64,000 nt of DNA from Rhizobium sp. 18055 (GTDB lineage Bacteria; Pseudomonadota; Alphaproteobacteria; Rhizobiales; Rhizobiaceae), in assembly GCF_902706285.1 (NCBI RefSeq), contig NZ_CACSKD010000002.1:62001-126000 (forward strand), read 5' to 3'. The stretch's first letter is position 1, and each line of letters begins with the position of its first letter. Position numbers and translations under genes: made by a program. Shown piece by piece: positions 25,628 through 35,182 of the stretch. Under the pieces are notes generated by a model. That model saw nothing but the letters and a program-made list of their open reading frames with translations. It did not search any database and was not told where the DNA came from.

Positions 25628-25973
25628 AACAACACGTGAACTGCTGACCTCGGGCGGCTGGAAAGAGCTATCATTCGGCCCCTTTCGCAAGGACGTGACG
25701 ATCCACTGGATCAAGCCCTTCGACGGCGACCAGCCGGGCGTGGCACTGCTCAAATACGAGCCCGGCGCGTCGGTGCCTCGGCATCGCCATGAGGGTCTGG
25801 AGACCATTCTGGTGCTGGACGGCGTGCAGTCCGACGAGACCGGCGATTACGCCGTTGGCAGCTATATCGTCAACGCCATCGGCACCGAGCACTCGGTGTG
25901 GAGCGATAGCGGCTGTGTCGTGCTGATCCAGTGGGACCGGCCGGTGACGATCCTCGAGGAGGAAGCGGCATGA
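25620..25973 (+). CDS. Cupin-domain protein (ChrR-like cupin)
   Basis: The 117-residue protein is a single cupin barrel. The metal-binding motif [21 protein letters not shown] and second motif [18 protein letters not shown] are clear. Similar ChrR-type cupins occur as stand-alone proteins of unknown function or as sensors. It overlaps both neighbours by a few bases, so it is translationally embedded between the second cysteine hydrolase and allophanate hydrolase. That makes a role in the pathway likely, perhaps in handling an unstable intermediate, but none is known. Confidence 0.82.
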   Translation: MPETTRELLTSGGWKELSFGPFRKDVTIHWIKPFDGDQPGVALLKYEPGASVPRHRHEGLETILVLDGVQSDETGDYAVGSYIVNAIGTEHSVWSDSGCVVLIQWDRPVTILEEEAA

Positions 25974-27796
25974 CGAGCGCGCCCGCCTTCGATATCGCAT
26001 CGCTGCACGCCTTCTATGGTGCCGGTGGGACTGTCGCCGAGATCATCGATCAGGTATTCGCACGGATCGACGCGGTCGATGATCCCGGCATCTTTCTGCA
26101 TATCGCCGACCGGCAGGCGCTGCTTTCCGAAGCGAGTGCGCTCGGGACCTTCGATCCGGTGGGCAAGCCGCTATGGGGCATCCCCTTTGCGGTCAAGGAC
26201 AACATCGATGTCCGGCGCATGCCGACCACGGCCGCCTGCCCCGACTACGCCTATATGGCAAAAGACGATGCGACCATCGTGCGGCTGCTGAGAGAGGCCG
26301 GCGCGCTGGTGATCGGCAAGACCAATCTCGACCAGTTCGCCACCGGCCTCGTGGGTGTCCGCTCGCCCTACCCGATCCCGCGCAATGCCATCGACCCGAC
26401 GCTGGTGCCGGGTGGTTCCAGTTCCGGGTCGGCGGTGGCCACAGCGCAGGGGATCGTCAGTTTCGCGCTGGGGACAGATACGGCCGGTTCCGGGCGCATT
26501 CCGGCCGGGCTCAACAATATCGTCGGGCTGAAGCCGAGCGTCGGGGCGTTCTCGACCACGGGTGTGATACCCGCGTGCCGGACGCTCGACTGCGTCTCGG
26601 TGTTTGCGCTGACCGTCGATGACGCGTGGGCTGTGTTCGGCGTTGCGGCGCGCGAGGATACGACAGACGCCTATTCGCGGCCGGTCAAGGCGAGCGGCGA
26701 CGTCGCCCTCCCGCCGGTGCTGACGGTCGGCGTGCCCGCCAAAGCGGATCGGCTGTTCTTCGGCGACACCGTGATGGAAGCCTCCTATGAAGATGCGCTG
26801 ACGATGCTGGAAGGTTTCGGCCACAAGATCGTCGAGATCCCATTCGGCGATTTCTACCGTGTCGCCAATCTGCTCTACGAAGGTGCCTGGGTGGCGGAGC
26901 GCTACGCGGCGGTCGAGGCGTTCTTCGACAGCCATGAAACAAGCTTTCATCCGGTGACGCGCAAGATCTATGGCGCGGCAAAGGACCTGACGGCGGCCGA
27001 TGCCTTCAAGGGCCTTTATGCGCTGCAGGCGCTGAAACAGACGCTGGCGCCGGTGATTGCCTCCGTCGATCTGTTCTGCGTGCCGACCGCACCGTCGCAC
27101 TATACGCTCGCCGATCTTGTGGCCGAGCCGATCCGCGAGAACTCGCGGCTGGGGACCTACACCAATTTCGTCAATCTGCTCGACATGTGCGGCATCGCAG
27201 TGCCGACGGGCAAGCGCAGCGATGGACTGCCGGCGAGCGTGACGCTGCTCGCACCCTTCAGCAAGGATGGGTTGACGGCATCGCTGGCGCGCGAGGTCCA
27301 CAAGGCTTCGGGCTTGGCGCTTGGGGCAACCGGGTGGGCTTTGCCGGACAGTGCGGCCGCTGACGTGATCGTCGAACCGACGATGATCGAGATCGTCGTG
27401 GTCGGGGCGCATCTGTCGGGGATGCCGCTCAACGTTCAGCTTCGCGATCTGGATGCGAAATTCGTGCGCGAGGCGCAGACGTCGGATGCCTACCGGCTCT
27501 ACGCACTGGCGGGTCAGCTGCCAGCCAAACCGGGGCTGATCCGTGTCGAGCCCGGCCAGGGCGGCGCGGTGGATGTCGAGGTGTGGCGCTTGACGCCTGC
27601 GGCCTTCGGGTCGTTTGTCGCAGCCATCCCCTCGCCGCTCGGCATCGGGACCATCGCTCTGTCGGACGGGACGAGCGTCAAGGGGTTCCTGGTCGAGGCG
27701 GCGGCGATCGTCGGAGCGGCCGATATTACCGCCTATGGCGGCTGGCGGAGCTACGTCGCGGACGCTGCGACGCAACGGATCAGCGGTGCCAGCTGA
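25970..27796 (+). CDS. atzF: Allophanate hydrolase (AtzF)
   Basis: The 608-residue enzyme hydrolyses allophanate to two CO2 and two NH3 and completes cyanurate/biuret breakdown. The amidase-signature domain (1 to ~450) shows Lys in FAVKDNIDV (~76), the cis-Ser in VPGGSSSGSAVA (~150) and the nucleophile Ser in DTAGSGRIPAG (~174). The C-terminal domain (~470-608; AHLSGMPLNVQLRDL...AITAYGGW region) is the small AtzF-specific one. No biotin carboxylase domain is present, so this is the triazine-pathway form rather than urea amidolyase. It overlaps the cupin stop and ends the operon. Confidence 0.95.
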   Translation: MTSAPAFDIASLHAFYGAGGTVAEIIDQVFARIDAVDDPGIFLHIADRQALLSEASALGTFDPVGKPLWGIPFAVKDNIDVRRMPTTAACPDYAYMAKDDATIVRLLREAGALVIGKTNLDQFATGLVGVRSPYPIPRNAIDPTLVPGGSSSGSAVATAQGIVSFALGTDTAGSGRIPAGLNNIVGLKPSVGAFSTTGVIPACRTLDCVSVFALTVDDAWAVFGVAAREDTTDAYSRPVKASGDVALPPVLTVGVPAKADRLFFGDTVMEASYEDALTMLEGFGHKIVEIPFGDFYRVANLLYEGAWVAERYAAVEAFFDSHETSFHPVTRKIYGAAKDLTAADAFKGLYALQALKQTLAPVIASVDLFCVPTAPSHYTLADLVAEPIRENSRLGTYTNFVNLLDMCGIAVPTGKRSDGLPASVTLLAPFSKDGLTASLAREVHKASGLALGATGWALPDSAAADVIVEPTMIEIVVVGAHLSGMPLNVQLRDLDAKFVREAQTSDAYRLYALAGQLPAKPGLIRVEPGQGGAVDVEVWRLTPAAFGSFVAAIPSPLGIGTIALSDGTSVKGFLVEAAAIVGAADITAYGGWRSYVADAATQRISGAS

Positions 27797-27850
27797 GCGC
27801 TGGAGGCGACGAGGACCGGGCACCGCGGAGAAACCACGGCGCGGAGCCGC

Positions 27851-28684
27851 CTACTCGGAGCCTTCGAGTTCTGCCAGCTCGACCTCGAAACTCATCTGAT
27901 CATAGGCCGGGGCAATATGCTCCGGCGTCTCCGCCATGACCGTGTCATAGTCGAGCGGCGTGTGCATGTGCGTCAGGACCGCGTGCTTCGGCGCCAGTCT
28001 GGCGATCCAGTCCAGCGACTGTTCCAGCGAGAGATGGCTCGGATGGTAGCGATACTGCAGGGCATCGATGATGAGCACATCCAGGCCTTCAAGCTTCGGC
28101 GGCGTTTGCAGGGGGAAATCGCTGATGTCGCTGCAATAGGCGACGTCGCCGATGCGAAAACCGAGCGAGGTGATGTCGCCGTGCTGCTGTAGGTGCGGGC
28201 GCAGTGTGATGGTGCCGCCGGCGCCGGTGATGCGGATCGGCTGGTCGAGATCGGTGATCAACCGTGCTTCGACGATCGGCGGGTAATTGCTGCCGGGCGG
28301 CGTGTCGATGCAATAGCCAAAACCCTGGCGGATGCGGTCCATGGTCACCTGGTCGGCATAGATCGGCACGCGTTGCTGCGAGCCGAAATAGTAGCCACGC
28401 AGATCGTCGAGGCCGTGGATATGGTCGGCATGGGCGTGGGTGTACATCACCGCATCGATATGACCGACCTTGGCGGCAATCATCTGTTCGCGAAAATCCG
28501 GCCCTGTATCAACGACGACAGTGGTGACGCCGCCATTGTCGTCGAACTGCTGCACCATGAACGATGCGCGGGTCCGGCGATTCTTCGGGTTTGCAGGGTC
28601 GCAGGCGCCCCAGTCGCCGGTTATGCGCGGTACGCCTGGCGATGAACCGCAGCCGAGAATGGTGAAGCGCCTGAGGTAACCCAC
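27851..28684 (-). CDS. MBL-fold metallo-hydrolase
   Basis: The 277-residue protein has the metallo-beta-lactamase motif THAHADHIHG (His83, His85, Asp87, His88) after the glycine-rich ILGCGSSPGVPRI. The later Asp (VAYCSDISDF) and C-terminal HLSLEQSLD and LTHMHTPLD complete the metal site. It is near the PhnP group of cyclic phosphodiesterases. The start is a GTG at 28684, five bases after the tatD stop, and the ORF's upstream part overlaps tatD. The tatD-MBL pair is common in rhizobia downstream of metG. Confidence 0.88.
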   Translation of the reverse strand: MGYLRRFTILGCGSSPGVPRITGDWGACDPANPKNRRTRASFMVQQFDDNGGVTTVVVDTGPDFREQMIAAKVGHIDAVMYTHAHADHIHGLDDLRGYYFGSQQRVPIYADQVTMDRIRQGFGYCIDTPPGSNYPPIVEARLITDLDQPIRITGAGGTITLRPHLQQHGDITSLGFRIGDVAYCSDISDFPLQTPPKLEGLDVLIIDALQYRYHPSHLSLEQSLDWIARLAPKHAVLTHMHTPLDYDTVMAETPEHIAPAYDQMSFEVELAELEGSE

Positions 28685-28688
28685 CGTG

Positions 28689-29471
28689 TCATATCCTCGG
28701 CATCTTGGAGAAGCAGCGGAAGGCATTGTCGGTGGTGAGGGCGGCCATCTCGGCATAGCTGAGGCCGAGCGTATCAGCCAGGACCTCTGCGGTGTTGACT
28801 ACGTAGGACGGCTCGTTGCGCTTGCCGCGCCAGCGCTTCGGCGCCAGATATGGTGCGTCGGTCTCGACCAGCAGGCGGTCATGCGGGATCGTCCTGGCGA
28901 TATCGCGCAGTTCTTCCGACTTCGGGAAGGTCAGGATACCGGAAAACGAGATGTAGCCGCCGAGATCGACGCCGGTCTTGGCCAGTTCCGGGCCGGCCGA
29001 GAAGCAATGCAGGATGAAGGGGAAAGCACCCTTCCCCGTCTCCTCGGTCAGGATCGCCGCCATGTCGTCGTCGGCGCTCCGGCTATGGATGACCAAGGGA
29101 AGCTTGGTTTCGCGCGCCGCCGCGATATGGCGCAGGAAGCCGGTCTTCTGGTCCTCAGGCGTCTGTGTATCGTAGAAATAATCGAGGCCGGCCTCACCTA
29201 TAGCGACGATCTTCTCGTGGCTCATGGCCAGTCGAACGAGATCCTCGGTCTGGATGTCGAGTTCCTCGTTGGCGCTGTTCGGATGGGTGCCGACCGAGCA
29301 GAACACCGACGGGTATGTCTCGGTGATGGCAAGAAGCCCGTCCAGCTTGCGGACGCGGGTGCAGATCGTCACCATCTGCTTGACGCCACTGTCATGGGCG
29401 CGCTTGACGATCTCGTCGCGCTCCGCATCGAAATCGGCGAAATCCAGATGGCAGTGCGTATCGATCAGCAT
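28689..29471 (-). CDS. tatD: TatD-family DNase/metal-dependent hydrolase
   Basis: The 260-residue TIM-barrel hydrolase begins MLIDTHCHLDFADF. It shows the TatD motifs AIGEAGLDYFYD, VIHSRSADDDM, FILHCFSAG and ETDAPYLAPKRWRGKRNEPSY. TatD proteins are 3'-5' exonucleases or quality-control hydrolases. The start at 29471 sits eight bases after the metG stop (29479). The frame stays open within metG but that extension is not family-like. Confidence 0.93.
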   Translation of the reverse strand: MLIDTHCHLDFADFDAERDEIVKRAHDSGVKQMVTICTRVRKLDGLLAITETYPSVFCSVGTHPNSANEELDIQTEDLVRLAMSHEKIVAIGEAGLDYFYDTQTPEDQKTGFLRHIAAARETKLPLVIHSRSADDDMAAILTEETGKGAFPFILHCFSAGPELAKTGVDLGGYISFSGILTFPKSEELRDIARTIPHDRLLVETDAPYLAPKRWRGKRNEPSYVVNTAEVLADTLGLSYAEMAALTTDNAFRCFSKMPRI

Positions 29472-29478
29472 CTCGGCC

Positions 29479-31029
29479 TCACGCCTCCGGCGCGACGTAA
29501 CGCGGGAACACCGGCGTCGGCGCTTCGAGCAGCGTGCCCGGAACCAGACGGCCCGCTTCGCCCAGCGCGGTGAAGTCACGCTTGTCGGCAGCCGCGGCCA
29601 CCAGATCAAGCAGCTTGTCGGCCGATTGAGGCACGAAAGGCTGCAACAGGATGGCGATCTGGCGCACGACTTCGGCGGTGACATAAAGCACCGTGCCCAT
29701 GCGCGCTTCATCGGTCTTTTTCAGCACCCACGGCGCCTGGCCGGCAAAATAGCGGTCGGCCTCGGAGACGATGTTGATGATGGCTGCAACCGCCTTGTGG
29801 ATCTGCTGTTTGTCCATCTCCTCGCGGCAGATGGTAATGGCATCGTCGGCAATCTTCAGGATCGCCTCGTCGGCCTCGGTCAGCGGGCCGGGCGTCGGGA
29901 TGCGGCCATCGCAGTTCTTGGCGATCATAGACAGCGAACGGCTGGCAAGATTGCCGATGCCATTGGCGAGGTCGGCATTGCATCGCGTGGCGATCAACGC
30001 GTCGTTGGCGTTGCCATCCTGGCCGAACGAGAGCTCCCGGCAAAAGAAATAGCGCACATAGTCGGTACCGAATTTTTCGACAATCTCGTAGGGATCGACC
30101 ACGTTGCCGAGCGACTTCGACATCTTCTCGCCGTTGTTCAAGACGAAGCCATGCGCGAAGACGCGCTTTGGCAGCGGCAGCTTGGCCGACATCAGAAAGG
30201 CGGGCCAGTAGACCGCATGGAAGCGGATGATGTCCTTGCCGATGATGTGAACGTCGGCCGGCCAGTACTTCGCCCGCGGGCCGTTCGGGTCTTCGATGTA
30301 GCCGGTGGCGGTGATGTAGTTGGTCAGCGCATCGACCCACACATACATCACATGTTCGGGATCGTTCGGAACCTTGATGCCCCAGTCGAAGGTGGTGCGC
30401 GAGATCGACAGGTCGCGCAGGCCCGACTTGACGAAGGAGATGATCTCGTTGCGACGCTCGGCCGGACCGATGAAATCGGGATTGGCTTCGTAGAGCGCCA
30501 GCAGCTTGTCCTGGTATTCGGAGAGCTTGAAGAAGTAGCTCGCCTCTTCCACCCACTCGACCGGCGTACCCTGCGGCCCGTAGCGCACGCCATCGGCGCG
30601 AACCTCGGTCTCTTCTTCCTGGTAATAGGCTTCGTCGCGCACCGAATACCAGCCGGCGTAGCTATCCTTGTAGATGTCGCCGCTCTCGGCCATCCGGTTC
30701 CAGATGTTCCTGGACGTCTCGTGGTGACGCTCCTGGGTGGTGCGGATGAAGTCGTCGTTGGACGCATTCAAAAGCTTCGCCATCGCCTCGAACTCGCCGG
30801 AATTGCGGTCGGCAAGCTCCTGCGCGGTGATGCCTTCGGCACGTGCCGTCTGCTGCATCTTCTGGCCGTGCTCGTCGGTGCCGGTGAGGAAGAAGACATC
30901 CTTGCCGTCGAGGCGCTGGTAGCGCGCCATGACATCGGTCGCGATCAATTCGTAGGCATGGCCGATATGCGGCTTGCCGTTCGGGTATGAAATCGCGGTG
31001 GTGATGTAAAAGGGTGTCTTGTCGGTCAT
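29479..31029 (-). CDS. metG: Methionyl-tRNA synthetase
   Basis: The 516-residue class I synthetase shows the HIGH motif (KPHIGHAY, 20-27) and KMSKS ([10 protein letters not shown]). It lacks the four-cysteine zinc knuckle and the C-terminal tRNA-binding domain of the E. coli type, as in other alphaproteobacteria. The second of two in-frame ATGs (31029, [11 protein letters not shown]) is chosen because it matches the family length and has GAGAA upstream. It heads metG-tatD-MBL. The tmk-holB genes that usually precede metG are separated from it by the transporter gene at 31281. Confidence 0.95.
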   Translation of the reverse strand: MTDKTPFYITTAISYPNGKPHIGHAYELIATDVMARYQRLDGKDVFFLTGTDEHGQKMQQTARAEGITAQELADRNSGEFEAMAKLLNASNDDFIRTTQERHHETSRNIWNRMAESGDIYKDSYAGWYSVRDEAYYQEEETEVRADGVRYGPQGTPVEWVEEASYFFKLSEYQDKLLALYEANPDFIGPAERRNEIISFVKSGLRDLSISRTTFDWGIKVPNDPEHVMYVWVDALTNYITATGYIEDPNGPRAKYWPADVHIIGKDIIRFHAVYWPAFLMSAKLPLPKRVFAHGFVLNNGEKMSKSLGNVVDPYEIVEKFGTDYVRYFFCRELSFGQDGNANDALIATRCNADLANGIGNLASRSLSMIAKNCDGRIPTPGPLTEADEAILKIADDAITICREEMDKQQIHKAVAAIINIVSEADRYFAGQAPWVLKKTDEARMGTVLYVTAEVVRQIAILLQPFVPQSADKLLDLVAAAADKRDFTALGEAGRLVPGTLLEAPTPVFPRYVAPEA

Positions 31030-31280
31030 GGCGGTCATTCTCGTGCGGCTTATTCTTTGAAATTTATATGCCGCTCCTTAGCGCATGTGGCGGCGAAGCG
31101 AAACACTAAGTTTGGAAAGCGACGCCCGCAAGGCATGTGGATTCAATCATCTGCGTAGGCCTGCGCTTGACTCGTTTTTTTCCGCGCTCTACGCAAGGGG
31201 CACAGAGAACAGGGTTAAGCAAACGTGACATCAGACGGGCTCCGCAGCAACGTTTTCCATGCAGGCCAGAGGCCTGCGCA

Positions 31281-32078
31281 TTGACCCTATCCGGCTTCGA
31301 TCCGCTCTATTCGCTCTCCGGTTTCTTCGTCGGGGCACTGGTCGGCATCACAGGTGTCGGCGGCGGCTCGCTGATGACGCCGCTGCTGGTGCTGCTGTTC
31401 GGCGTCCATCCGGCCACCGCCGTCGGCACCGATCTGCTTTACGCTGCGGTGACCAAGAGTGCGGGTACTGCGGTTCACGGCATGCACGGACGGATCAACT
31501 GGCGCATCGTCGGCTGTCTTGCCGCCGGCAGCGTGCCGGCAGCGCTGGTGATGCTCTGGTTGCTCTCGGGCGTCGATCGCAAGAGCATCGAGGTGGCGCA
31601 TACAATCACCACCGCGCTGGGCTGGCTGCTGGTGATGACCGCCTTCATGCTGGTGTTCCGCAAGCAGGTGATGGCGATGGCGCAGCGCTCCATGGGCGAG
31701 CGTCGGCCGATGCGGCCGGCCACTCTGGTGGCGCTCACCGTGGTGCTCGGCCTGGCACTCGGCATCCTGGTGACGCTGACGTCGGTCGGTGCAGGTGCCC
31801 TCGGCGTCACAATCCTGCTGGTGCTTTATCCGCGCCTCGACGTGCGCGAAATCGTCGGCTCCGACATCGTCCATGCGGTGCCGCTGACGCTGATCGGCGG
31901 CATGGGCTACTGGATGATCGGCGAGATCGACTGGGGCATGCTGTTTGCGCTGCTGGTCGGCTCGATCCCTGGCATCATCGCCGGCAGCCTGCTGGCGCCG
32001 AAGCTGCACGAGCGAACGATCCGGCTGGTGCTGGCGGGAACGCTTGCTGTCGTAGCCTTCAAGCTGCTGACGGCCTGA
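31281..32078 (+). CDS. TauE/SafE-family membrane transporter (sulfite exporter-like)
   Basis: The 265-residue protein has about eight hydrophobic segments and the two family repeats: FFVGALVGITGVGGGSLMTPLLVLLFG and ILVTLTSVGAGALGVTILLVLYP. The start is probably the TTG at 31281 with AGAGG upstream, since codons before it lack family features; an ATG at 31137 is possible. TauE/SafE proteins move sulfite, sulfoacetate or related organic anions. It runs against its neighbours, and its stop abuts the holB stop (32078/32079) with no spacer. Confidence 0.85.
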   Translation: MTLSGFDPLYSLSGFFVGALVGITGVGGGSLMTPLLVLLFGVHPATAVGTDLLYAAVTKSAGTAVHGMHGRINWRIVGCLAAGSVPAALVMLWLLSGVDRKSIEVAHTITTALGWLLVMTAFMLVFRKQVMAMAQRSMGERRPMRPATLVALTVVLGLALGILVTLTSVGAGALGVTILLVLYPRLDVREIVGSDIVHAVPLTLIGGMGYWMIGEIDWGMLFALLVGSIPGIIAGSLLAPKLHERTIRLVLAGTLAVVAFKLLTA

Positions 32079-33104
32079 TCACGGGCCCGGCTGCTTGATA
32101 TCGCCGAGAATGCCGAGGATCGTCTGCTTGCGATCGAGGTTGTAGGCATCCGACACCGTCAGGCGCTCGATGATGTCGCTGTGAAGCCGCGACAGCCGCT
32201 CGGCCTGGGCCACCTGCCCCGCCATGGCCGCGGCACGCGCCCTGCCCATCAGATCGTCGCCGAGATGGGTCGAGAAGAACTCGAAGATCGTGTCGTTGTC
32301 CTTGCCCGTCAAGGCATCGGCCAGCCGGTGCATCGCCTTGCGGGCCGAAGGCCCATGCAGCGACAGGACCTCGTTATAGGCCGCGACGATATCGCCACCA
32401 CCGTAGTTGACCAGCTTCAGCGCCTCGCCGACGCTGCCGTTGGCCGAGGCCAGCAGAGCCGGATCGCCGGCATCGACGCCGAGATGGGTCAATGCCGATT
32501 TCAGCGCGTCGTCACCGAGCGGTGATAATTTCAGCGGCAGGCAGCGCGAGCGGATGGTCGGCAGCAGCTTGCCCGGCGCGTGCGAAATCAGCAGGAACAG
32601 CGCCCGCTTCGGCGGCTCCTCGAGGATCTTCAGGATGGCGTTGGCGGCGCTGCGGTTCATGTCGTCGGCGGGATCGATGATGACGATGCGCCAGTTGCCG
32701 GTGCCGGATGTCTGCGAGAAGAAGCGCCCGGCGCGGCGAACCTCATCGACGGTGATCGCCGATTTCATCTTGCCGGTCTTCTCGTCCACCGGGCGGGCCA
32801 GATGCAGCAGATTGTGCGAGGCGCCGGAGTTGATCTGACGGCTGACGGACGATGCGGGATCGGGGTCAGAGAGAAACTCAGGCGCAGTTTCGGGGTCCGG
32901 ATGCGACAGCACGTGGTTGGCGAAGCGGAAGGCGAGCGTTGCCTTGCCAATGCCGGATGGACCTTCCATCAGCAAGGCATGGTGGCCCTTGCCGGAGCGA
33001 TAGGACTGCGCCAAAAACGCTTCGGCATCGTCGTGGCCGAACAGCCTGGTGTTTTCAGGCGGCCAGATGGCGCCATCGAGCAGGCTCGGATGTTCGTCAC
33101 TCAT
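32079..33104 (-). CDS. holB: DNA polymerase III delta-prime subunit
   Basis: The 341-residue clamp-loader subunit has the AAA+ fold. Walker A reads [17 protein letters not shown]. Sensor segments [38 protein letters not shown] match HolB closely. It overlaps tmk by eight bases (33097-33104) and both are read as one unit with the DacC-like gene further upstream. Confidence 0.93.
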   Translation of the reverse strand: MSDEHPSLLDGAIWPPENTRLFGHDDAEAFLAQSYRSGKGHHALLMEGPSGIGKATLAFRFANHVLSHPDPETAPEFLSDPDPASSVSRQINSGASHNLLHLARPVDEKTGKMKSAITVDEVRRAGRFFSQTSGTGNWRIVIIDPADDMNRSAANAILKILEEPPKRALFLLISHAPGKLLPTIRSRCLPLKLSPLGDDALKSALTHLGVDAGDPALLASANGSVGEALKLVNYGGGDIVAAYNEVLSLHGPSARKAMHRLADALTGKDNDTIFEFFSTHLGDDLMGRARAAAMAGQVAQAERLSRLHSDIIERLTVSDAYNLDRKQTILGILGDIKQPGP

Positions 33105-33786
33105 GGGCGGGTTCCACCATTTTCAACGCGTCGATCGGCGCCAGCAGCTGATCGACGATCGAGACGACCTCGTCGGCAATCGCCTCCTCGGTCTGCATGG
33201 CGTTGACGACGTGGCAGCGTTCCGGTTCGCGCGAGGCGATATCGAGGAAAGCCTCCCGGCGCTTCTCGTGGGTTTCGAGCTCTTCCTTCTCGAACCGATC
33301 CGGCGCGGTGGCGACAGCCGCGCCACGCCTTCTTGCCCGTTCGAGGCCAGCCTTGGCCGGCAGGTCGAGAATGAGGGTGCAGTCCGGCACGACGCCATCG
33401 ACGGCAACGCGCTGCAGGGTTTCGATGAAATCGGCTTCGAGATTGCCTGTCACACCCTGATAGACGCGCGAGGAATCCATGAAGCGGTCGCAGAGCACGA
33501 CCTTGCCCTTGCCGAGCGCCGGGCGGATGACTTCCTCGACATGATCGTTGCGGGCGGCGGCAAACAGGATCGCCTCCATGCGCGTCCCGTAGGCTTCGGC
33601 AGCCCCCGACAGCAGCACGTGGCGCACCGCTTCGGCGCCCGGCGAACCGCCCGGTTCGCGGGTCACCAGCACGTCGTGCCCCTTCGCGCGCAGAGCATCG
33701 GCAAGCCGGCGGATCTGGGTGGACTTTCCCGCCCCTTCACCGCCTTCAAATGTAACGAACAATCCCGTAGCGGATGACAACAACAC
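33097..33786 (-). CDS. tmk: Thymidylate kinase
   Basis: The enzyme phosphorylates dTMP to dTDP. The P-loop [19 protein letters not shown], the DRF motif [16 protein letters not shown] and the lid-like RARRRGAA are present. The chosen start is a GTG at 33786 (229 residues) with GCAGGA upstream; TTG codons just after it or at 33822 are alternatives. It overlaps holB by eight bases. Confidence 0.92.
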   Translation of the reverse strand: MLLSSATGLFVTFEGGEGAGKSTQIRRLADALRAKGHDVLVTREPGGSPGAEAVRHVLLSGAAEAYGTRMEAILFAAARNDHVEEVIRPALGKGKVVLCDRFMDSSRVYQGVTGNLEADFIETLQRVAVDGVVPDCTLILDLPAKAGLERARRRGAAVATAPDRFEKEELETHEKRREAFLDIASREPERCHVVNAMQTEEAIADEVVSIVDQLLAPIDALKMVEPAHE

Positions 33787-33936
33787 GTTCCTGCGATCTG
33801 ACCCTGCGGTCTGGCCCTGCAATGCGTCGGCGCCAGCGTGGCGCCACCGCCGTACATCTAGCCGAAGATGATGGCGAGCGGAACCGTTTCGCGCCGAACT
33901 CCCAGCTTTGTCACAGGGTGACGCGAAAATATGGCG

Positions 33937-35142
33937 TCAGGTGGGCTCAGCCGGCTTGTCCCAGAGCCAGGAGAACAGCAGCGTCTCGCCCAGTTCGAGT
34001 ACGGCATCGACGGCGCGGCTGCCGAGTGAACCCTGTTCGACGGCGGCCTTGCTGTAGAGCGGGACCTCGCGCAACAGCCGGCTGCCGGCGAAGAGACGCA
34101 GCGTGCCGATTTCGCGATCCGCCGCGACAGGGGCTGCCAGCGGCCAGTGATAGACGATGCGGGCGGCCAGACGATCCGGATTGTTGACCGGGATGTAGAC
34201 GCTGATCGGGCTCCTGGCGACGAGCTCGATGCTGCGCGACGCGCCGCCATAAACACTTGCGGTACCGACCACTTCGCCTTCGGCAAACAACTGGCGGATC
34301 TCGAAGGCGCTGAGGCCCCATTCGAGCACCCGCTTGGCCTCTTCGGTGCGCTCCTTGTCGGACGCGATGCCACCCAGCGTCATGAACAGGCGGCGACCGT
34401 TGCGTTCGGCAGAGGCCACGATCGAATAGCCCTCGCCTTCGGCAAAGCCGGTCGCCAGGCCATCGACGCCGAGACCGAAGCCGAGCAACGGGTTGCGGTT
34501 GCGCTGGAAGATCTTGTTCCACTCGAAATCCGGCTGAGCGAAATACGGATAGTAGTTCGGATAGCTCTGTTGCAGGTGCTGCGCCAGCATCACCATGTCG
34601 AAGGCGGTCGTGGCGCTCTTGCCATCGGGAAGCCCGGTGGAATTGGCAAACAGCGAGCGCTGCATGCCGAGCGTCCTGGCGCGGCGCGTCATGTTTTCGG
34701 CAAAGGCCGGCTCGCCGCCGCTCATGCCTTCAGCCAGGATGATGCAGCTGTCATTGGCGCCCTGGATGGCGATGCCCTTGATCAGATCCTCGACCCGGAC
34801 ATTGGATTTCAGCGCCGCGAACATCGTGGCCGTGCGAGATGGAGCGCCGCCGGTGCGCCAGGCAAATTCGGAAACCGGATATTGGGTGTCGAGCGTCAGC
34901 TGGTTGTTCTTCAGCGCGTCGAAGACCAGTTCGACCGTCATCAGCTTGGCAAGCGAAGCCGGCGAAAAGCCCTGGTTTTCATTCTTGGCAAGCAGGACCG
35001 TGCCGGTCGAGGCTTCGACCATGTAGGCCTGCCCCGCCTTGGTGACAAATCCTGCACTGGTCTCGGCGGGAGCGGCAATCGCAACGCCTGCACCGGCCAG
35101 GGGCAGCAGGCATATCCAGATGCGAAGCATATGTTTCAGCAT
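33937..35142 (-). CDS. DacC-like D-alanyl-D-alanine carboxypeptidase family protein with altered motifs
   Basis: The 401-residue exported protein has an N-terminal signal (MLKHMLRIWICLLPLAGAGVAIAA). It also has the S11 peptidase SxxK box SLAK (Ser63, Lys66) in FSPASLAKLMTVE. The other two catalytic motifs deviate: the SxN box reads Gly128-Ala-Asn130 and the KTG box reads Ala230-Thr-Gly232. The start at 35142 has GAGGG five bases upstream; in-frame ATGs before it do not. A C-terminal PBP5-type domain follows. It lies between rlpA and tmk, a usual rhizobial order. Peptidoglycan binding without full carboxypeptidase activity is possible. Confidence 0.88.
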   Translation of the reverse strand: MLKHMLRIWICLLPLAGAGVAIAAPAETSAGFVTKAGQAYMVEASTGTVLLAKNENQGFSPASLAKLMTVELVFDALKNNQLTLDTQYPVSEFAWRTGGAPSRTATMFAALKSNVRVEDLIKGIAIQGANDSCIILAEGMSGGEPAFAENMTRRARTLGMQRSLFANSTGLPDGKSATTAFDMVMLAQHLQQSYPNYYPYFAQPDFEWNKIFQRNRNPLLGFGLGVDGLATGFAEGEGYSIVASAERNGRRLFMTLGGIASDKERTEEAKRVLEWGLSAFEIRQLFAEGEVVGTASVYGGASRSIELVARSPISVYIPVNNPDRLAARIVYHWPLAAPVAADREIGTLRLFAGSRLLREVPLYSKAAVEQGSLGSRAVDAVLELGETLLFSWLWDKPAEPT

Positions 35143-35182
35143 CGAAACCCTCATCGATCCGGCCCGAAAGGCCATGGAAACA

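Noticed and set aside
26171..27823. A 550-codon open frame antisense to atzF
   Set aside because: It mirrors the high-GC codon bias of atzF, has no recognisable domain and is rich in Arg/His/Gln, as shadows are.
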